Below, piece by piece: positions 16,652-24,548 of a DNA stretch of 64,000 nt. Source of the stretch: Bacillota bacterium. GTDB taxonomy: Bacteria > Bacillota > Clostridia > Acetivibrionales > JAEZXR01. Below the pieces are notes generated by a model that saw only the letters and a program-made list of their open reading frames with translations, was not told the DNA's origin and ran no database searches. The first letter of the stretch is position 1, and every line of letters begins with the position of its first letter. The DNA is taken from NCBI GenBank assembly GCA_023419605.1, contig JAEZXR010000008.1, positions 1 through 64,000 of the forward strand, given 5' to 3'. A program made the position numbers and the translations under genes.

Positions 16652-17269
16652 ATGGGAGATAACGGTATTTTGTATGGCATGCTCTCCTATGGCGTGGATA
16701 CCACGCCGGAAGAGGGCATAGAACCCTATATCCCCAATCTGATGAAGTATTTACCGGAATGTTATCATGAACTGCTGGAAATGCAAGCGGTGCAAGGGGC
16801 AAATGCCAAGGAAACCGGAGCTTTCCGGTATACCATGGACGACTTGCTGAACCAGTGTTTTATACAGACAGCAACCTGGGGATTGGACATCTGGGAGAAG
16901 GAGTTAGGCTTAGCCACAGACGTCAGTAAAGCCTATGAGCGGCGCAGAGAAGTAATCATTGCCAAGCTCAGGGGAGCCGGTACGACAACAAAAGAAATGA
17001 TCCAGCGTGTAGCAACGGCTTTCTCCGGAGGAGATGTCGAGGTGATTGAATATCCTGCGGAGCATCGATTCGAGGTTCAGTTTGTAGGAACCATGGGAAT
17101 TCCGCCGAATATGGAAGGACTGATCCAGGCCATAGAGGAAATCAAACCTTCCCATTTGGCCTACAGCTTTAAGTATACCTATACCTGGTGGGATAGGGTA
17201 AAGAATCTTCTCTGGAATCAGGCCGGGGCAAAAACATGGGATGAATTACGAGTTTACAAAGGAGTGTGA
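16652..17269 (+). CDS. xkdU: baseplate protein XkdU (DUF2313, Mu gp48-like)
   Basis: 205-aa YmfQ/XkdU-family (DUF2313) protein that joins the baseplate wedge to the tail fibre in Mu-like and P2-like tails (analogue of gpI). Recognisable features are W-G-L-D-I-W-E-K-E-L-G and Y-E-R-R-R-E-V-I-I-A-K-L-R-G-x-G-T-T-T-K near the middle, and the C-terminal Y-T-W-W-D-R-V-K. Ends within the ribosome site of the fibre gene, as is usual for wedge-fibre pairs. Confidence 0.9.
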   Translation: MGDNGILYGMLSYGVDTTPEEGIEPYIPNLMKYLPECYHELLEMQAVQGANAKETGAFRYTMDDLLNQCFIQTATWGLDIWEKELGLATDVSKAYERRREVIIAKLRGAGTTTKEMIQRVATAFSGGDVEVIEYPAEHRFEVQFVGTMGIPPNMEGLIQAIEEIKPSHLAYSFKYTYTWWDRVKNLLWNQAGAKTWDELRVYKGV

Positions 17270-17274
17270 AACAT

Positions 17275-19689
17275 ATGAGAACCACAGGGAATCTAAGCTT
17301 GAAAAAACCGGAGGGGACCGATGTCGTAGATATTGCGGACCTCAATGGGAATATGGACATTTTGGATGCTGAGGTTGTAAAAAAGGCGGCGACGACAGCA
17401 GATGGCAGAATGTCGAAGGAAGATAAGGCAAAGCTAGACGGTATAGCGGTAGGGGCCAATAACTATGTTCACCCGGCAACCCATTCGCCCAGCATTATTG
17501 CCCAGGATGCAGCAAACCGTTTTGTAAGTGATACGGAAAAGGCGGCATGGAATGCAAAGGAAACTACGGCAGGTGCACAGGCAAAGGCGGATGCTGTTAT
17601 GAGCACGCACATGGCGGATTATGTACGCCAACCTGGATATGCAGTGGCCACAGGATCAGCAAATGCATATGCGGTATCATTGAACCCAGTTCCTACAGCT
17701 TATACAGAGGGTATGGCAGTGGTGGTTAAAATTAATACGGATAACACCGGGGCCAGTAGTATTAATGTGAATGGATTGGGTGCTAAGGCTATAAAGAAGG
17801 GTAATGGTAATGATGTTGCTGCTGGGAACTTGAAGACCGGAAGCATCTATACCTTTAGGTATAATGGCACAAATTTTATATTACAGGGTGAAGGAGGTGA
17901 TGTTGGAAAACCCCCTAACCTAGTAAAGAACGGCAATTTTCAAAATGGAGTAAACTGTTGGAATTCGCTTAATGCTAATATATCAACAGCTAGTAATATA
18001 TTAGTGAGAACCGCAACTGCGCAATGGGGGCGCGCAATACAATCAGTCCCAATGCCGGCTGTCAACGATATTATATACTTTTGCTGTAGTTATTATGGAG
18101 CTACCAGTAATCGTATATATTTTGAGCAAGCCAGTGCGCAAGGTTTGGCTGTAACAAATGTACCAGTTGCTGGTTCATGGCAATTTGTAAGCGGATGGGC
18201 GATTATGCCATCAGGAGCCACTGTCAGTAATCTTGTTTTTGATGACAGCGCAGCTAGTGGATGGGCTGCAGCACAAATTAAACAAGTAATGTTTATTAAC
18301 CTTACCCAAGTTTTCGGGACTGGCAAAGAGCCAGACAAGGCCACTATGGATGCTTTAGTACAAGAGCTTGGCGGTTGGTGGGATAGTACTTTGAGTTTGT
18401 TAACTTCTGATGCATGGCTTGATCCAGCTATGGTGGTACAAGGTTTTTCGGGTTATGATGATGGAATAAAGAAAGATGGAACTATGCCGAATAGAACATT
18501 TGCAGCAAATGGCGGTAATTATACCGAGGCAGTTGAAATGAGGGCTGATGGTGGCGGGGCCATATATGTTAGGCCGCAGACAGGGTATTACCTGAATGAA
18601 ATTAATGGTGGCGGTTTTGGGCCTATAAGTAAATGGAATTCCGGGTTAACTCCTGCTGTTATCAAAAAGGGTGCGCAAGTACTTAATTTGGTTGGGGCTT
18701 ACGATTATGCGGCTGACTTCGATATACCCGGATTTTCTGAACAAATGTTATGGGAACGTATTTCTTGCGTATCTAGGGATTTGTACACTAGATTAAGTGA
18801 TGGAAATATTGTGTATATTGGATACGATGGTAACAATCCTACAACCTATTATAATGCAGTTAAGATTAACGGGGCTACAGGTCAAACCATATGGGCGGTA
18901 CCAATAACTGGAATAAGTTCTCTCATGAGCGGCTCAGCCATAATAAAAACAGATATCTATGATAATGTATATATTGTTATAAACAATGTTAGTAAAATGG
19001 CAAAAATAGCAAGCAATGGCGCTTTATCATGGGTAATAAATTCCAGCAATTTTTTTTGCGGGCTAGAATTTACCGGTGACAATAGTACTGTATTATCTTT
19101 AGGGGAAAGAAACCTTTACAAGATAAACCCAACCACTGGAGGTATAACCACAATCCTTATGACAGGAATACATCCAGATTATAAGGCTACATCAGGTGAC
19201 GGTCTGAGATTAATGCCTGATGGAACTCTAACAGCGACATTTTGGGATAGTGTTGCAGATACGTATCGACTATTTAGATTTGATATTAATGGAAATATAT
19301 TGTCTATGGGCAATTATACCAACGATACTGTAAGGTACAAAAAATGTGGGTCTTACTATGTGTACATTAAGTCAGGAGTAGGTATTTTTAGAACTCCCAA
19401 TGTAGATTTTTCTGGGGAAGTACAAATTGCTCCTTTAGATGGTATGACGGATGTGGTTATGTCCTTGCCGAACAATAGAGTTTTATTGATGTCAGGCTCA
19501 TATCTACCTTCATCCTACAAAATAATAGACATAAACGGGACTTTATTGAAATACAGCGGTGTTAATAGGCCTGACTCGAATTCGTATCTTCCACTGTCCT
19601 GGCGTTGTATTTATCCTAATGGGGATTTTGTATGGCATAATCTTTATAGCAATACTTTGAGAAGATATAAGAGGGGAACATATTTATGA
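17275..19689 (+). CDS. tail fibre / receptor-binding protein
   Basis: 804-aa fibre. I prefer ATG 17275, ten bases after AAAGGAG, over GTG 17266. Residues 1-95 are the standard attachment region (L-K-K-P-E-G-T-D-V-V-D-I-A-D-L-N-G-N-M-D, then D-G-I-A-V-G-A-N-N-Y-V-H-P-A-T-H). Residues about 120-200 form a phage-fibre domain found in other clostridial tails. From roughly residue 500 onward, repeated beta-strand units (Y-N-A-V-K-I-N-G, L-Y-K-I-N-P-T-T-G, F-R-F-D-I-N-G-N) look like a propeller, a plausible receptor-binding head. From about base 17,900 the DNA becomes clearly more A/T-rich than the baseplate genes, suggesting an exchanged specificity module. Confidence 0.85.
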   Translation: MRTTGNLSLKKPEGTDVVDIADLNGNMDILDAEVVKKAATTADGRMSKEDKAKLDGIAVGANNYVHPATHSPSIIAQDAANRFVSDTEKAAWNAKETTAGAQAKADAVMSTHMADYVRQPGYAVATGSANAYAVSLNPVPTAYTEGMAVVVKINTDNTGASSINVNGLGAKAIKKGNGNDVAAGNLKTGSIYTFRYNGTNFILQGEGGDVGKPPNLVKNGNFQNGVNCWNSLNANISTASNILVRTATAQWGRAIQSVPMPAVNDIIYFCCSYYGATSNRIYFEQASAQGLAVTNVPVAGSWQFVSGWAIMPSGATVSNLVFDDSAASGWAAAQIKQVMFINLTQVFGTGKEPDKATMDALVQELGGWWDSTLSLLTSDAWLDPAMVVQGFSGYDDGIKKDGTMPNRTFAANGGNYTEAVEMRADGGGAIYVRPQTGYYLNEINGGGFGPISKWNSGLTPAVIKKGAQVLNLVGAYDYAADFDIPGFSEQMLWERISCVSRDLYTRLSDGNIVYIGYDGNNPTTYYNAVKINGATGQTIWAVPITGISSLMSGSAIIKTDIYDNVYIVINNVSKMAKIASNGALSWVINSSNFFCGLEFTGDNSTVLSLGERNLYKINPTTGGITTILMTGIHPDYKATSGDGLRLMPDGTLTATFWDSVADTYRLFRFDINGNILSMGNYTNDTVRYKKCGSYYVYIKSGVGIFRTPNVDFSGEVQIAPLDGMTDVVMSLPNNRVLLMSGSYLPSSYKIIDINGTLLKYSGVNRPDSNSYLPLSWRCIYPNGDFVWHNLYSNTLRRYKRGTYL

Positions 19690-19706
19690 TGGAAAGGGGA
19701 ATTAAT

Positions 19707-19946
19707 ATGTATCTATTCACAGAAAAAGTAACAGACACTGATCATGTAGTTGTTGTAATAGGCTACAATGACGGACTGTTGGATGCAGAAGCTTTATCCA
19801 AGGCTATAATTGTTGAATCAGTTCCTCCAGCAGAGCACAAAATTGGGAAAAACTCAACCCTTCACATTAACCCTGAAACAAAGGAAATGTGGTATACCTA
19901 TGAAGGGCCTCCAACCCTGGAGGAAAGATACAAGACTTTAGAATAG
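19707..19946 (+). CDS. small fibre-associated protein with in-frame amber stop
   Basis: 79 aa from ATG 19707 (AAAGGGG just upstream; a longer start at 19686 overlaps the fibre gene). It contains V-N/H-I-N-P-E-T-K-E-M-W-Y-T-Y-E and ends at TAG after E-E-R-Y-K-T-L-E. The same frame continues beyond the TAG for 19 codons (L-N-T-A-L-A-A-L-D-D-I-L-V) to a TAA at 20004, a sensible helical tail. So the gene has probably been shortened by one nonsense change, or is read through. Similar small proteins follow fibre genes in clostridial phages; fibre chaperone or accessory role is inferred. Confidence 0.6.
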   Translation: MYLFTEKVTDTDHVVVVIGYNDGLLDAEALSKAIIVESVPPAEHKIGKNSTLHINPETKEMWYTYEGPPTLEERYKTLE

Positions 19947-20021
19947 CGTTTAAACACTGCTTTAGCAGCGTTGGACGATATACTGGTCAACGGAATACCG
20001 CAATAAAAAGGAGGGAGTAGG

Positions 20022-20171
20022 GTGTCGATATACCTAACCCTGAGAATTATGGACGGGGCTATGGACTATGCAGCAATATTCAATCAAACGCGCTTCCAAA
20101 AATATAAAGCCGATGTTGATGCAATACTGGCAGTAGAAAATAGGCAGGATTTAATTGTAACAATAGCGTAA
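20022..20171 (+). CDS. small XkdX-position protein, 49 aa
   Basis: GTG start with a strong AAGGAGGG site and a 49-aa product containing Y-L-T-L-R-I-M-D-G-A and F-N-Q-T-R-F-Q-K-Y-K-A-D-V-D. It sits between the fibre genes and the lysis cassette, where PBSX has xkdX. I do not recognise the family by sequence. A terminator hairpin follows. Confidence 0.6.
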   Translation: MSIYLTLRIMDGAMDYAAIFNQTRFQKYKADVDAILAVENRQDLIVTIA

Positions 20172-20191
20172 GGGACATACCTTCATGCAAT

Positions 20192-20213
20192 AGGCACCAA
20201 AGAGTGCCTTTTT
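20192..20213 (+). terminator. intrinsic terminator before lysis genes
   Basis: GGCAC-N6-GTGCC followed by TTTTT. It marks the end of the structural operon; a second GGGC/GCCC hairpin follows at about 20217-20234. Confidence 0.7.
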
Positions 20214-20263
20214 ATGGGCTTCTTCGGAGGCCCTTTCATTTTGTGAGAAAGTAGGTGCTTAAT

Positions 20264-20533
20264 TTGAGTACAGCATGCGAATATCGATGTGTAAATGAAG
20301 AACGAATCCGCATTCTGGAGCAGGGGCAAACCGAGACAAAGGTGTATGTCAAGGATATCAAAGAGGACTTGCAGGAAATAAAATCTGAATTAAAAAAGGG
20401 TGGAACTCCACCGAAAGAGGAAAGTGCAGCTAAAACATGGCAGCCAATAATATTAGAGCTTATAAAGACATTATCGACTGCTATAACTATTCTTGGGACG
20501 ATTATAGGGGCGGCTAAACTATTAGGAAAATGA
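20264..20533 (+). CDS. xhlA: XhlA-like hemolysin/holin accessory protein
   Basis: About 89 aa, with a polar coiled-coil N-terminal half (E-E-R-I-R-I-L-E-Q-G-Q) and one C-terminal membrane segment (L-S-T-A-I-T-I-L-G-T-I-I-G-A-A). This is the XhlA family layout; in PBSX XhlA works with a holin and amidase in cell lysis. The start could be TTG 20264 (AGGTG six bases upstream) or GTG 20255. The stop overlaps the upstream leader of the amidase gene, so the genes are cotranscribed. Confidence 0.8.
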   Translation: MSTACEYRCVNEERIRILEQGQTETKVYVKDIKEDLQEIKSELKKGGTPPKEESAAKTWQPIILELIKTLSTAITILGTIIGAAKLLGK

Positions 20534-20541
20534 GGAGTGAT

Positions 20542-21252
20542 ATGACTATGGGGATTAAAATTTTCATCGACCCCGGACACGGCGGGGCGGAGCCCGGTGC
20601 GGCAGCCAACGGCTTTGTTGAAAAGGATTTGAATCTGCAAGTTGCTTTGAAACTTAGCGAGTTACTAAAACAACAGGGCATCGAAGTAAAAATGTCACGG
20701 GAAACCGACATTTATGTGGACCTCAGCGAGCGCTGCCGTACGGCAAACGCTTGGGGCGCCAACTACTTCATCAGCATCCACCACAATGCCGGAGGCGGAG
20801 ACGGGTACGAGGTGATCCACAGCATCTATGCCGGGGAGGGCAAAGCCCTGGCGGAAGCCATCGGAGGGGAATTTTCCAAAACCGGCCAAAACTGCCGCAG
20901 AATTTTCTCCCGGCAAGGCGCCAACGGGGATTACTACTGCGTGATCCGCGAAACTGTGATGCCGGCAGTGATCACCGAATATGCCTTCCTGGACACCTCC
21001 GATGTACAAGCAGTAGACACACCGGAAAAGCTGGAACGGGAAGCGGAAGCGATCTCCTCGGCCGTGGTTGCCTATCTGGGAGTGGAAGCTCCGAAAACAA
21101 CTCCACGACACTGGGCACAGCAGGACCATGATGAGCTCCGGGCGGCAGGAATACTGCTGAGTGACCACACAGCTCTGCTGGAACAGCCTGCGACGGAAGG
21201 AATGGTCATCGCGCTGGTAAATCATTTGCGAAAAGAAATGTCAAAAAAATAG
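20542..21252 (+). CDS. N-acetylmuramoyl-L-alanine amidase (endolysin)
   Basis: 236-aa Amidase_3 zinc enzyme that cuts the bond between MurNAc and the stem peptide. Visible ligands and motifs are I-D-P-G-H-G-G (about residues 9-15), the E-K-D-L-N-L glutamate, S-I-H-H-N-A and the catalytic glutamate in I-T-E-Y-A-F-L-D. The C-terminal 45 residues (H-W-A-Q-Q-D-H-D-E-L) form a short extra domain. There is no signal peptide, so it needs the adjacent holin-type proteins to leave the cell. GAGGAG precedes the chosen ATG. Confidence 0.92.
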   Translation: MTMGIKIFIDPGHGGAEPGAAANGFVEKDLNLQVALKLSELLKQQGIEVKMSRETDIYVDLSERCRTANAWGANYFISIHHNAGGGDGYEVIHSIYAGEGKALAEAIGGEFSKTGQNCRRIFSRQGANGDYYCVIRETVMPAVITEYAFLDTSDVQAVDTPEKLEREAEAISSAVVAYLGVEAPKTTPRHWAQQDHDELRAAGILLSDHTALLEQPATEGMVIALVNHLRKEMSKK

Positions 21253-21262
21253 GGGGTATATC

Positions 21263-21592
21263 ATGAGAGACTTACTATTGACCGACGGCATTACCCTAAT
21301 CCTTATTACAGTATTTTTCGGTTATGTCCTATACCTGGTCATTAACCGGAGGTGGGAACAGCTCCGGGCCTTGGGCTATCAGCTGATCCTTCAGGCAGAG
21401 AAGCTGATTACCGGCACGCAGAAAGGACAAAGGCGGTTTGAATTTGTTTTGGACCGGCTTTATTCAGCTCTTCCTGCCTGGTTGAGCCTCTTTATTACGG
21501 AAGAAGCTTTAAGGGGAAAATTGCAGGAATGGTTTAATGACATTAAGGACTACATGGATAATGGACAGATGGATAAATCCATACAACAATAA
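21263..21592 (+). CDS. LLH-type holin
   Basis: 109-aa protein with one N-terminal membrane segment (I-T-L-I-L-I-T-V-F-F-G-Y-V-L-Y-L-V-I) and a conserved soluble tail (A-E-K-L-I-T-G, then F-x-x-V-x-D-R-L-Y-x-x-L-P-A-W). This matches the phage holin LL-H family (PF09682). It would permeabilise the membrane so that the amidase reaches the wall. Its stop codon lies inside the first bases of repeat A copy 2. Last gene of the tail locus. Confidence 0.82.
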   Translation: MRDLLLTDGITLILITVFFGYVLYLVINRRWEQLRALGYQLILQAEKLITGTQKGQRRFEFVLDRLYSALPAWLSLFITEEALRGKLQEWFNDIKDYMDNGQMDKSIQQ

Positions 21593-21805
21593 CGGCCGGA
21601 CAACCAACCTGGTTATTCGACCGTTACCCTGCTTCTGTTGAGCAGCTTTGGCAATTATTACGATATAACTGCATTACCTTTTATTTTCGTAACTGTGTTC
21701 CCTATCCTGAAAGTGCATATCCGTTACTGTATTGGTTCAAACAGTAAGGAGGGTACTCTATATCTACCATGGGAATTATGGTTTGAAACAAAAATTTATA
21801 TGGGA
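21587..21805. repeat. dispersed repeat A, copy 2 (diverged)
   Basis: Shares with copies 1 and 3 the opening CAATAACGGCCGGA hairpin, the GTTACCCTGC/GAGCAG second hairpin, the TAAGGA-TACT-TATAT-TACC block and the A/T-rich end, while the centre has drifted. It closes the tail locus on the right. Confidence 0.6.
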
Positions 21806-21820
21806 ATGCTTGCCATATAA

Positions 21821-22036
21821 TATAACGAGGCATAAGATGTCCCCACCTCTATAGGTGGCGGGTACCGATTAACTTTATAGGCGTCGAGCATATCTCCCGC
21901 CTCGTTGAAACAGACTGGTCGTAAGCAAAGCTTACTGCTCGTCCATGCAGCCTGGCTGGTCGCAAGCAAAGCTTGCTGCTCGCCCATGCAACCTGGGTGT
22001 GTTGAAATTGCTCCGCAATTTCTTCCGTTGTTATAA
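21821..22036. repeat. structured repeat B, copy 1
   Basis: 216 bp bounded by TATAACGAGG and CCGTTGTTATAA, a short terminal inverted repeat. Inside are several hairpins: CCACCTCTATAGGTGG, AAATTGCTCCGCAATTT and a roughly 42-bp unit around AAGCAAAGCTT that occurs twice in tandem here but once in copy 2 (29737-29912). The two units differ by a compensating pair (GTAAGC...GCTTAC versus GCAAGC...GCTTGC), which keeps the stem. No coding frame. Confidence 0.75.
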
Positions 22037-22070
22037 AAAATCCATCCGCAGTGAAAAACTTATCATATGA

Positions 22071-22098
22071 AAAAGCCAAGGCTCGTTGCCTTGGCTTT
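22071..22098 (-). terminator. bidirectional terminator hairpin
   Basis: AAAGCCAAGG-loop-CCTTGGCTTT with A and T tracts on both sides; positioned at the end of the leftward membrane-protein gene. Confidence 0.75.
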
Positions 22099-22102
22099 CC
22101 TG

Positions 22103-22498
22103 CTATACAAATTTAAGCATATAGGTGAAGATGTAATTAACCTCAAAGAAAAAGTAAAGAAAAACAAGTGCAGTAATGCCCACACAAACCAGCGCATCCC
22201 GCCAATCCTTTTTCCACAGTGCATACGCTATAACCCCTATGTGCAGTATCAATCCAAGAATCCCGGTAAAACTGGTAAAGTTGGGAATGAGGTTAATGAC
22301 AAACAAATTATAGGTGTGGAACAGCTTTGAAAGGAAAAACCCCGTTCCCAGCGCATTTAAGACATAGGCCAGCAGGAACAGGCACAGCGGCAGAACCAAA
22401 TCAAGGTACAGCAGCCACATCCAACTTTTGTTCATATCAAAACTCCTGATCCGGTCCAAGAGACTCTTCTTCCGGGTTTCCAAATCCAATTCTTCCAT
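22103..22498 (-). CDS. small membrane protein, unknown
   Basis: 131-aa integral membrane protein. The N-terminal 25 residues are charged and cytoplasmic (E-E-L-D-L-E-T-R-K-K-S-L-L-D-R-I), followed by four hydrophobic segments (about residues 27-48, 62-78, 80-97 and 105-122). AAGGAGA lies nine bases before ATG 22498, which I prefer to GTG 22507. I do not recognise the family. It is a single-gene unit with its own terminator. Confidence 0.65.
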   Translation of the reverse strand: MEELDLETRKKSLLDRIRSFDMNKSWMWLLYLDLVLPLCLFLLAYVLNALGTGFFLSKLFHTYNLFVINLIPNFTSFTGILGLILHIGVIAYALWKKDWRDALVCVGITALVFLYFFFEVNYIFTYMLKFV

Positions 22499-22619
22499 CG
22501 ATGGCACTCTCCTTAAACTACCCGTATAGACATTTGTAGGATGTTGAAACGCAATAAAACTAACGATTTTGGAGCAATACGAGGTTCCCCTCTGCCAATT
22601 TGGGGTGAGGGTTAAGTTT

Positions 22620-23729
22620 TTATTGTGTGCTCGTAGCTCCGCCCATGTTTTTCAAGGACTTCTTCATGTTGTCGGTAGCGTTCATGGTGCCGTCCGGCAT
22701 GACCCAGAAGGCATCCACTCCTTCAAGGCTTTCCACCAGTGCCCGGCTCTTCTCGTAGGGCAGCAAATATACGGCAGTGGACAAAATATCCGCCACTCCG
22801 GAATCCCTGGTCAGGATGGATACGGAACGATAGTAATTGGCCGGCATCAGTGTAGTCGGATCAATGATATGGTGATATCTCTTTCCGTTGACCTCATAAT
22901 ATCGCTCATAATCTCCGCTGCTGACCAGGGAAGCATCCGTCATGAACACGATGTCCAGGGATGCACTGGTGGGTACCTTGGCATCCTCATTGGGGTCCTG
23001 GATGCCGATTCCCCATTTATTCCGAACACCATCCAGCGGTTTTCCGACAACGCGTACATTCCCTCCGGCATCGACAATAAAGGAAGTGTATCCGGCTTCG
23101 GACAACTCTCGGGCGACCACCTCTGTAGCATAGCCCTTGGCAACGGCTCCCACATCCAGGCTCATGCCGGGCTCCCGCAGAAAGACCGTTTTTTTGGAGG
23201 CATCGATCTCCAGTTTTGTGATATCGGTTTTTAGCATTGCTTTCTTAAGGGCTTCTATATCGGGGAGCTTCGCATTTGCCGGATCTCTTTTCCCTTCTTC
23301 CCGGTAGGTATGCCAGATGGAGAGAACAGGGCCCAGGGCAATGTTAAAGGTACCTCCGGTTTTAGTATACCACTCTTTGGAAAACAGAAGCAGGTCGATA
23401 ATCTCCTGTTTCACCTCTACCGGTTTAACTCCGGCATTGTCATTGATGGTCTTTATATTATTAACACCTTCAAAGTCATCATAAATGTCAAAAAGCTTAT
23501 GAAGTTCCTCGAATCGGGCTTGACCCTTTTTAGACAGCTCTTCAAACTGCTTTTCATTTTCTGCATATCCCATAAACTGGATCATAGTATTAAAGCTGCC
23601 GTAGAACTCATAGCTGTATTTGTCGTACTTGCCGGATTTGGATTTCGCTCCGGGAGTACAGCCGGAAGTGAACAGTAGAATCACTATCAGTACAAATATG
23701 GACCGTTTCAGAAAATCACCTCTATCCAT
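22620..23729 (-). CDS. apbE: FAD:protein FMN transferase, lipoprotein
   Basis: About 369-aa ApbE-family enzyme that covalently attaches FMN from FAD to a threonine of target flavoproteins outside the membrane. A lipobox (F-T-S-G-C) follows a short hydrophobic signal. Conserved motifs are M-G-Y/T region near residue 50, the S-L-D-V-G-A-V-A-K-G-Y-A substrate loop, V-D-A-G-G-N-V-R and the C-terminal H-H-I-I-D-P-T-T metal/FAD motif. Starts are unclear: AGAGGTGA best suits a CTG at 23711, the ATG at 23729 has little RBS, and an ATG at 23753 lies within repeat C copy 2. The lipoprotein gene at 24003 may encode its substrate. Confidence 0.9.
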   Translation of the reverse strand: MDRGDFLKRSIFVLIVILLFTSGCTPGAKSKSGKYDKYSYEFYGSFNTMIQFMGYAENEKQFEELSKKGQARFEELHKLFDIYDDFEGVNNIKTINDNAGVKPVEVKQEIIDLLLFSKEWYTKTGGTFNIALGPVLSIWHTYREEGKRDPANAKLPDIEALKKAMLKTDITKLEIDASKKTVFLREPGMSLDVGAVAKGYATEVVARELSEAGYTSFIVDAGGNVRVVGKPLDGVRNKWGIGIQDPNEDAKVPTSASLDIVFMTDASLVSSGDYERYYEVNGKRYHHIIDPTTLMPANYYRSVSILTRDSGVADILSTAVYLLPYEKSRALVESLEGVDAFWVMPDGTMNATDNMKKSLKNMGGATSTQ

Positions 23730-23731
23730 TG

Positions 23732-23834
23732 GTGAATGTGAAAATATAGGCATTCCTTTTTACGGATTGCTGGCAGAGTATATATGATGCAGCAAAACCT
23801 GTGAAATAGCCTTTTCAAAGCCACCTGTATTTAA
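23732..23834. repeat. palindromic repeat C, copy 2
   Basis: TGTGAAAATATAGGCATTCC-TTTTTACGG on the left and GCAGCAAAACCTGTGAAATA-GCCTTTTCAAAGCCACC on the right align with copy 3 (27488-27635). It touches the 5' end of apbE and may have displaced its original start region. Confidence 0.6.
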
Positions 23835-23947
23835 CCCCTAACAGGATTATATAACAAGCTTTTGTGTAAAGTAAAGACCTGTGTACGGGTGGTGCACAGT
23901 CTATACTCCTTATTCCGATGTTATAAAAGATTAGGGTATAAATGAAT

Positions 23948-23981
23948 TGAAACCCCTCCGCTTTGTGAAGGGGTTTCAATT
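23948..23981 (-). terminator. terminator of the lipoprotein gene
   Basis: GAAACCCCTCC-loop-GAAGGGGTTTC just downstream of the leftward gene at 24003, with a weak T-rich flank. Confidence 0.65.
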
Positions 23982-24002
23982 GCACTATCAAATGTAAAAT
24001 AA

Positions 24003-24548
24003 TTATTTAGCGTTTTTGAAAGCTTCTTCTACAGCTGCGACGTAGTCCTGAACGCTGATTGTAACTGAAGATTTGAGATCGGCTTCGTCAGGAACGCTAG
24101 GGTGGTTGTCATCCACTTTCTTAACCTTCATGGCTTTAACCTGGTCAACAGTTTTTCCGACCATCCATTTTTCCAAAGCAGCGATCTGCTCAAACCATTC
24201 TTTTCCGATCTTGGACTGCTTGACCATACCATAGTCTTTGCCAAGTTCAACTTTTGTTTTTGGCTCTGCCTTGAGATCTGACTTGATTGCACCTTTTGCA
24301 TCAAATTCTACCTTCGTCTGAGCGTTGTCGATCTTTACCGTGAGAATTTTGCCGTTAGCGTCAAAAGAAACTGCCGCCATTACGGTGTCAACCTGTGCGT
24401 TACCGGACTTATCGGCAGTGGCACTGGTCGAGCTTGCGATGGATACCTTGTTACCGAGTCCTGTCTTAACTGCGCCTGTGGATTTTGCTGTCGTTGCACA
24501 GCCTGTGAGCAACAAAACTCCGAGTGTTACAGCAATGAGTCTTTTCAT
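24003..24548 (-). CDS. lipoprotein, candidate ApbE flavinylation substrate
   Basis: 181-aa exported lipoprotein (L-L-L-T-G-C lipobox, AAGGGGG site before ATG). After a low-complexity T/S/A/K linker come two related lobes: one with V-S-F-D-A-N-G-K-I and K-V-E-F-D-A-K-G, and a second ending D-L-K-S-S-V-T-I-S-V-Q-D-Y-V-A-A-V. That last motif resembles the S-G-A-T-x-T/S signature of FMN_bind proteins, where ApbE links FMN to threonine. Similar lipoproteins are widespread in Clostridia, as I recall, and usually unassigned. Lying next to apbE on the same strand supports a flavoprotein role, but flavin attachment is inferred. Confidence 0.6.
   Translation of the reverse strand: MKRLIAVTLGVLLLTGCATTAKSTGAVKTGLGNKVSIASSTSATADKSGNAQVDTVMAAVSFDANGKILTVKIDNAQTKVEFDAKGAIKSDLKAEPKTKVELGKDYGMVKQSKIGKEWFEQIAALEKWMVGKTVDQVKAMKVKKVDDNHPSVPDEADLKSSVTISVQDYVAAVEEAFKNAK

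Noticed and set aside
7026..21592. Complete inducible prophage
   Set aside because: No head, packaging or integration genes, and no attachment-site duplication that I could see; tailocin is the simpler reading.
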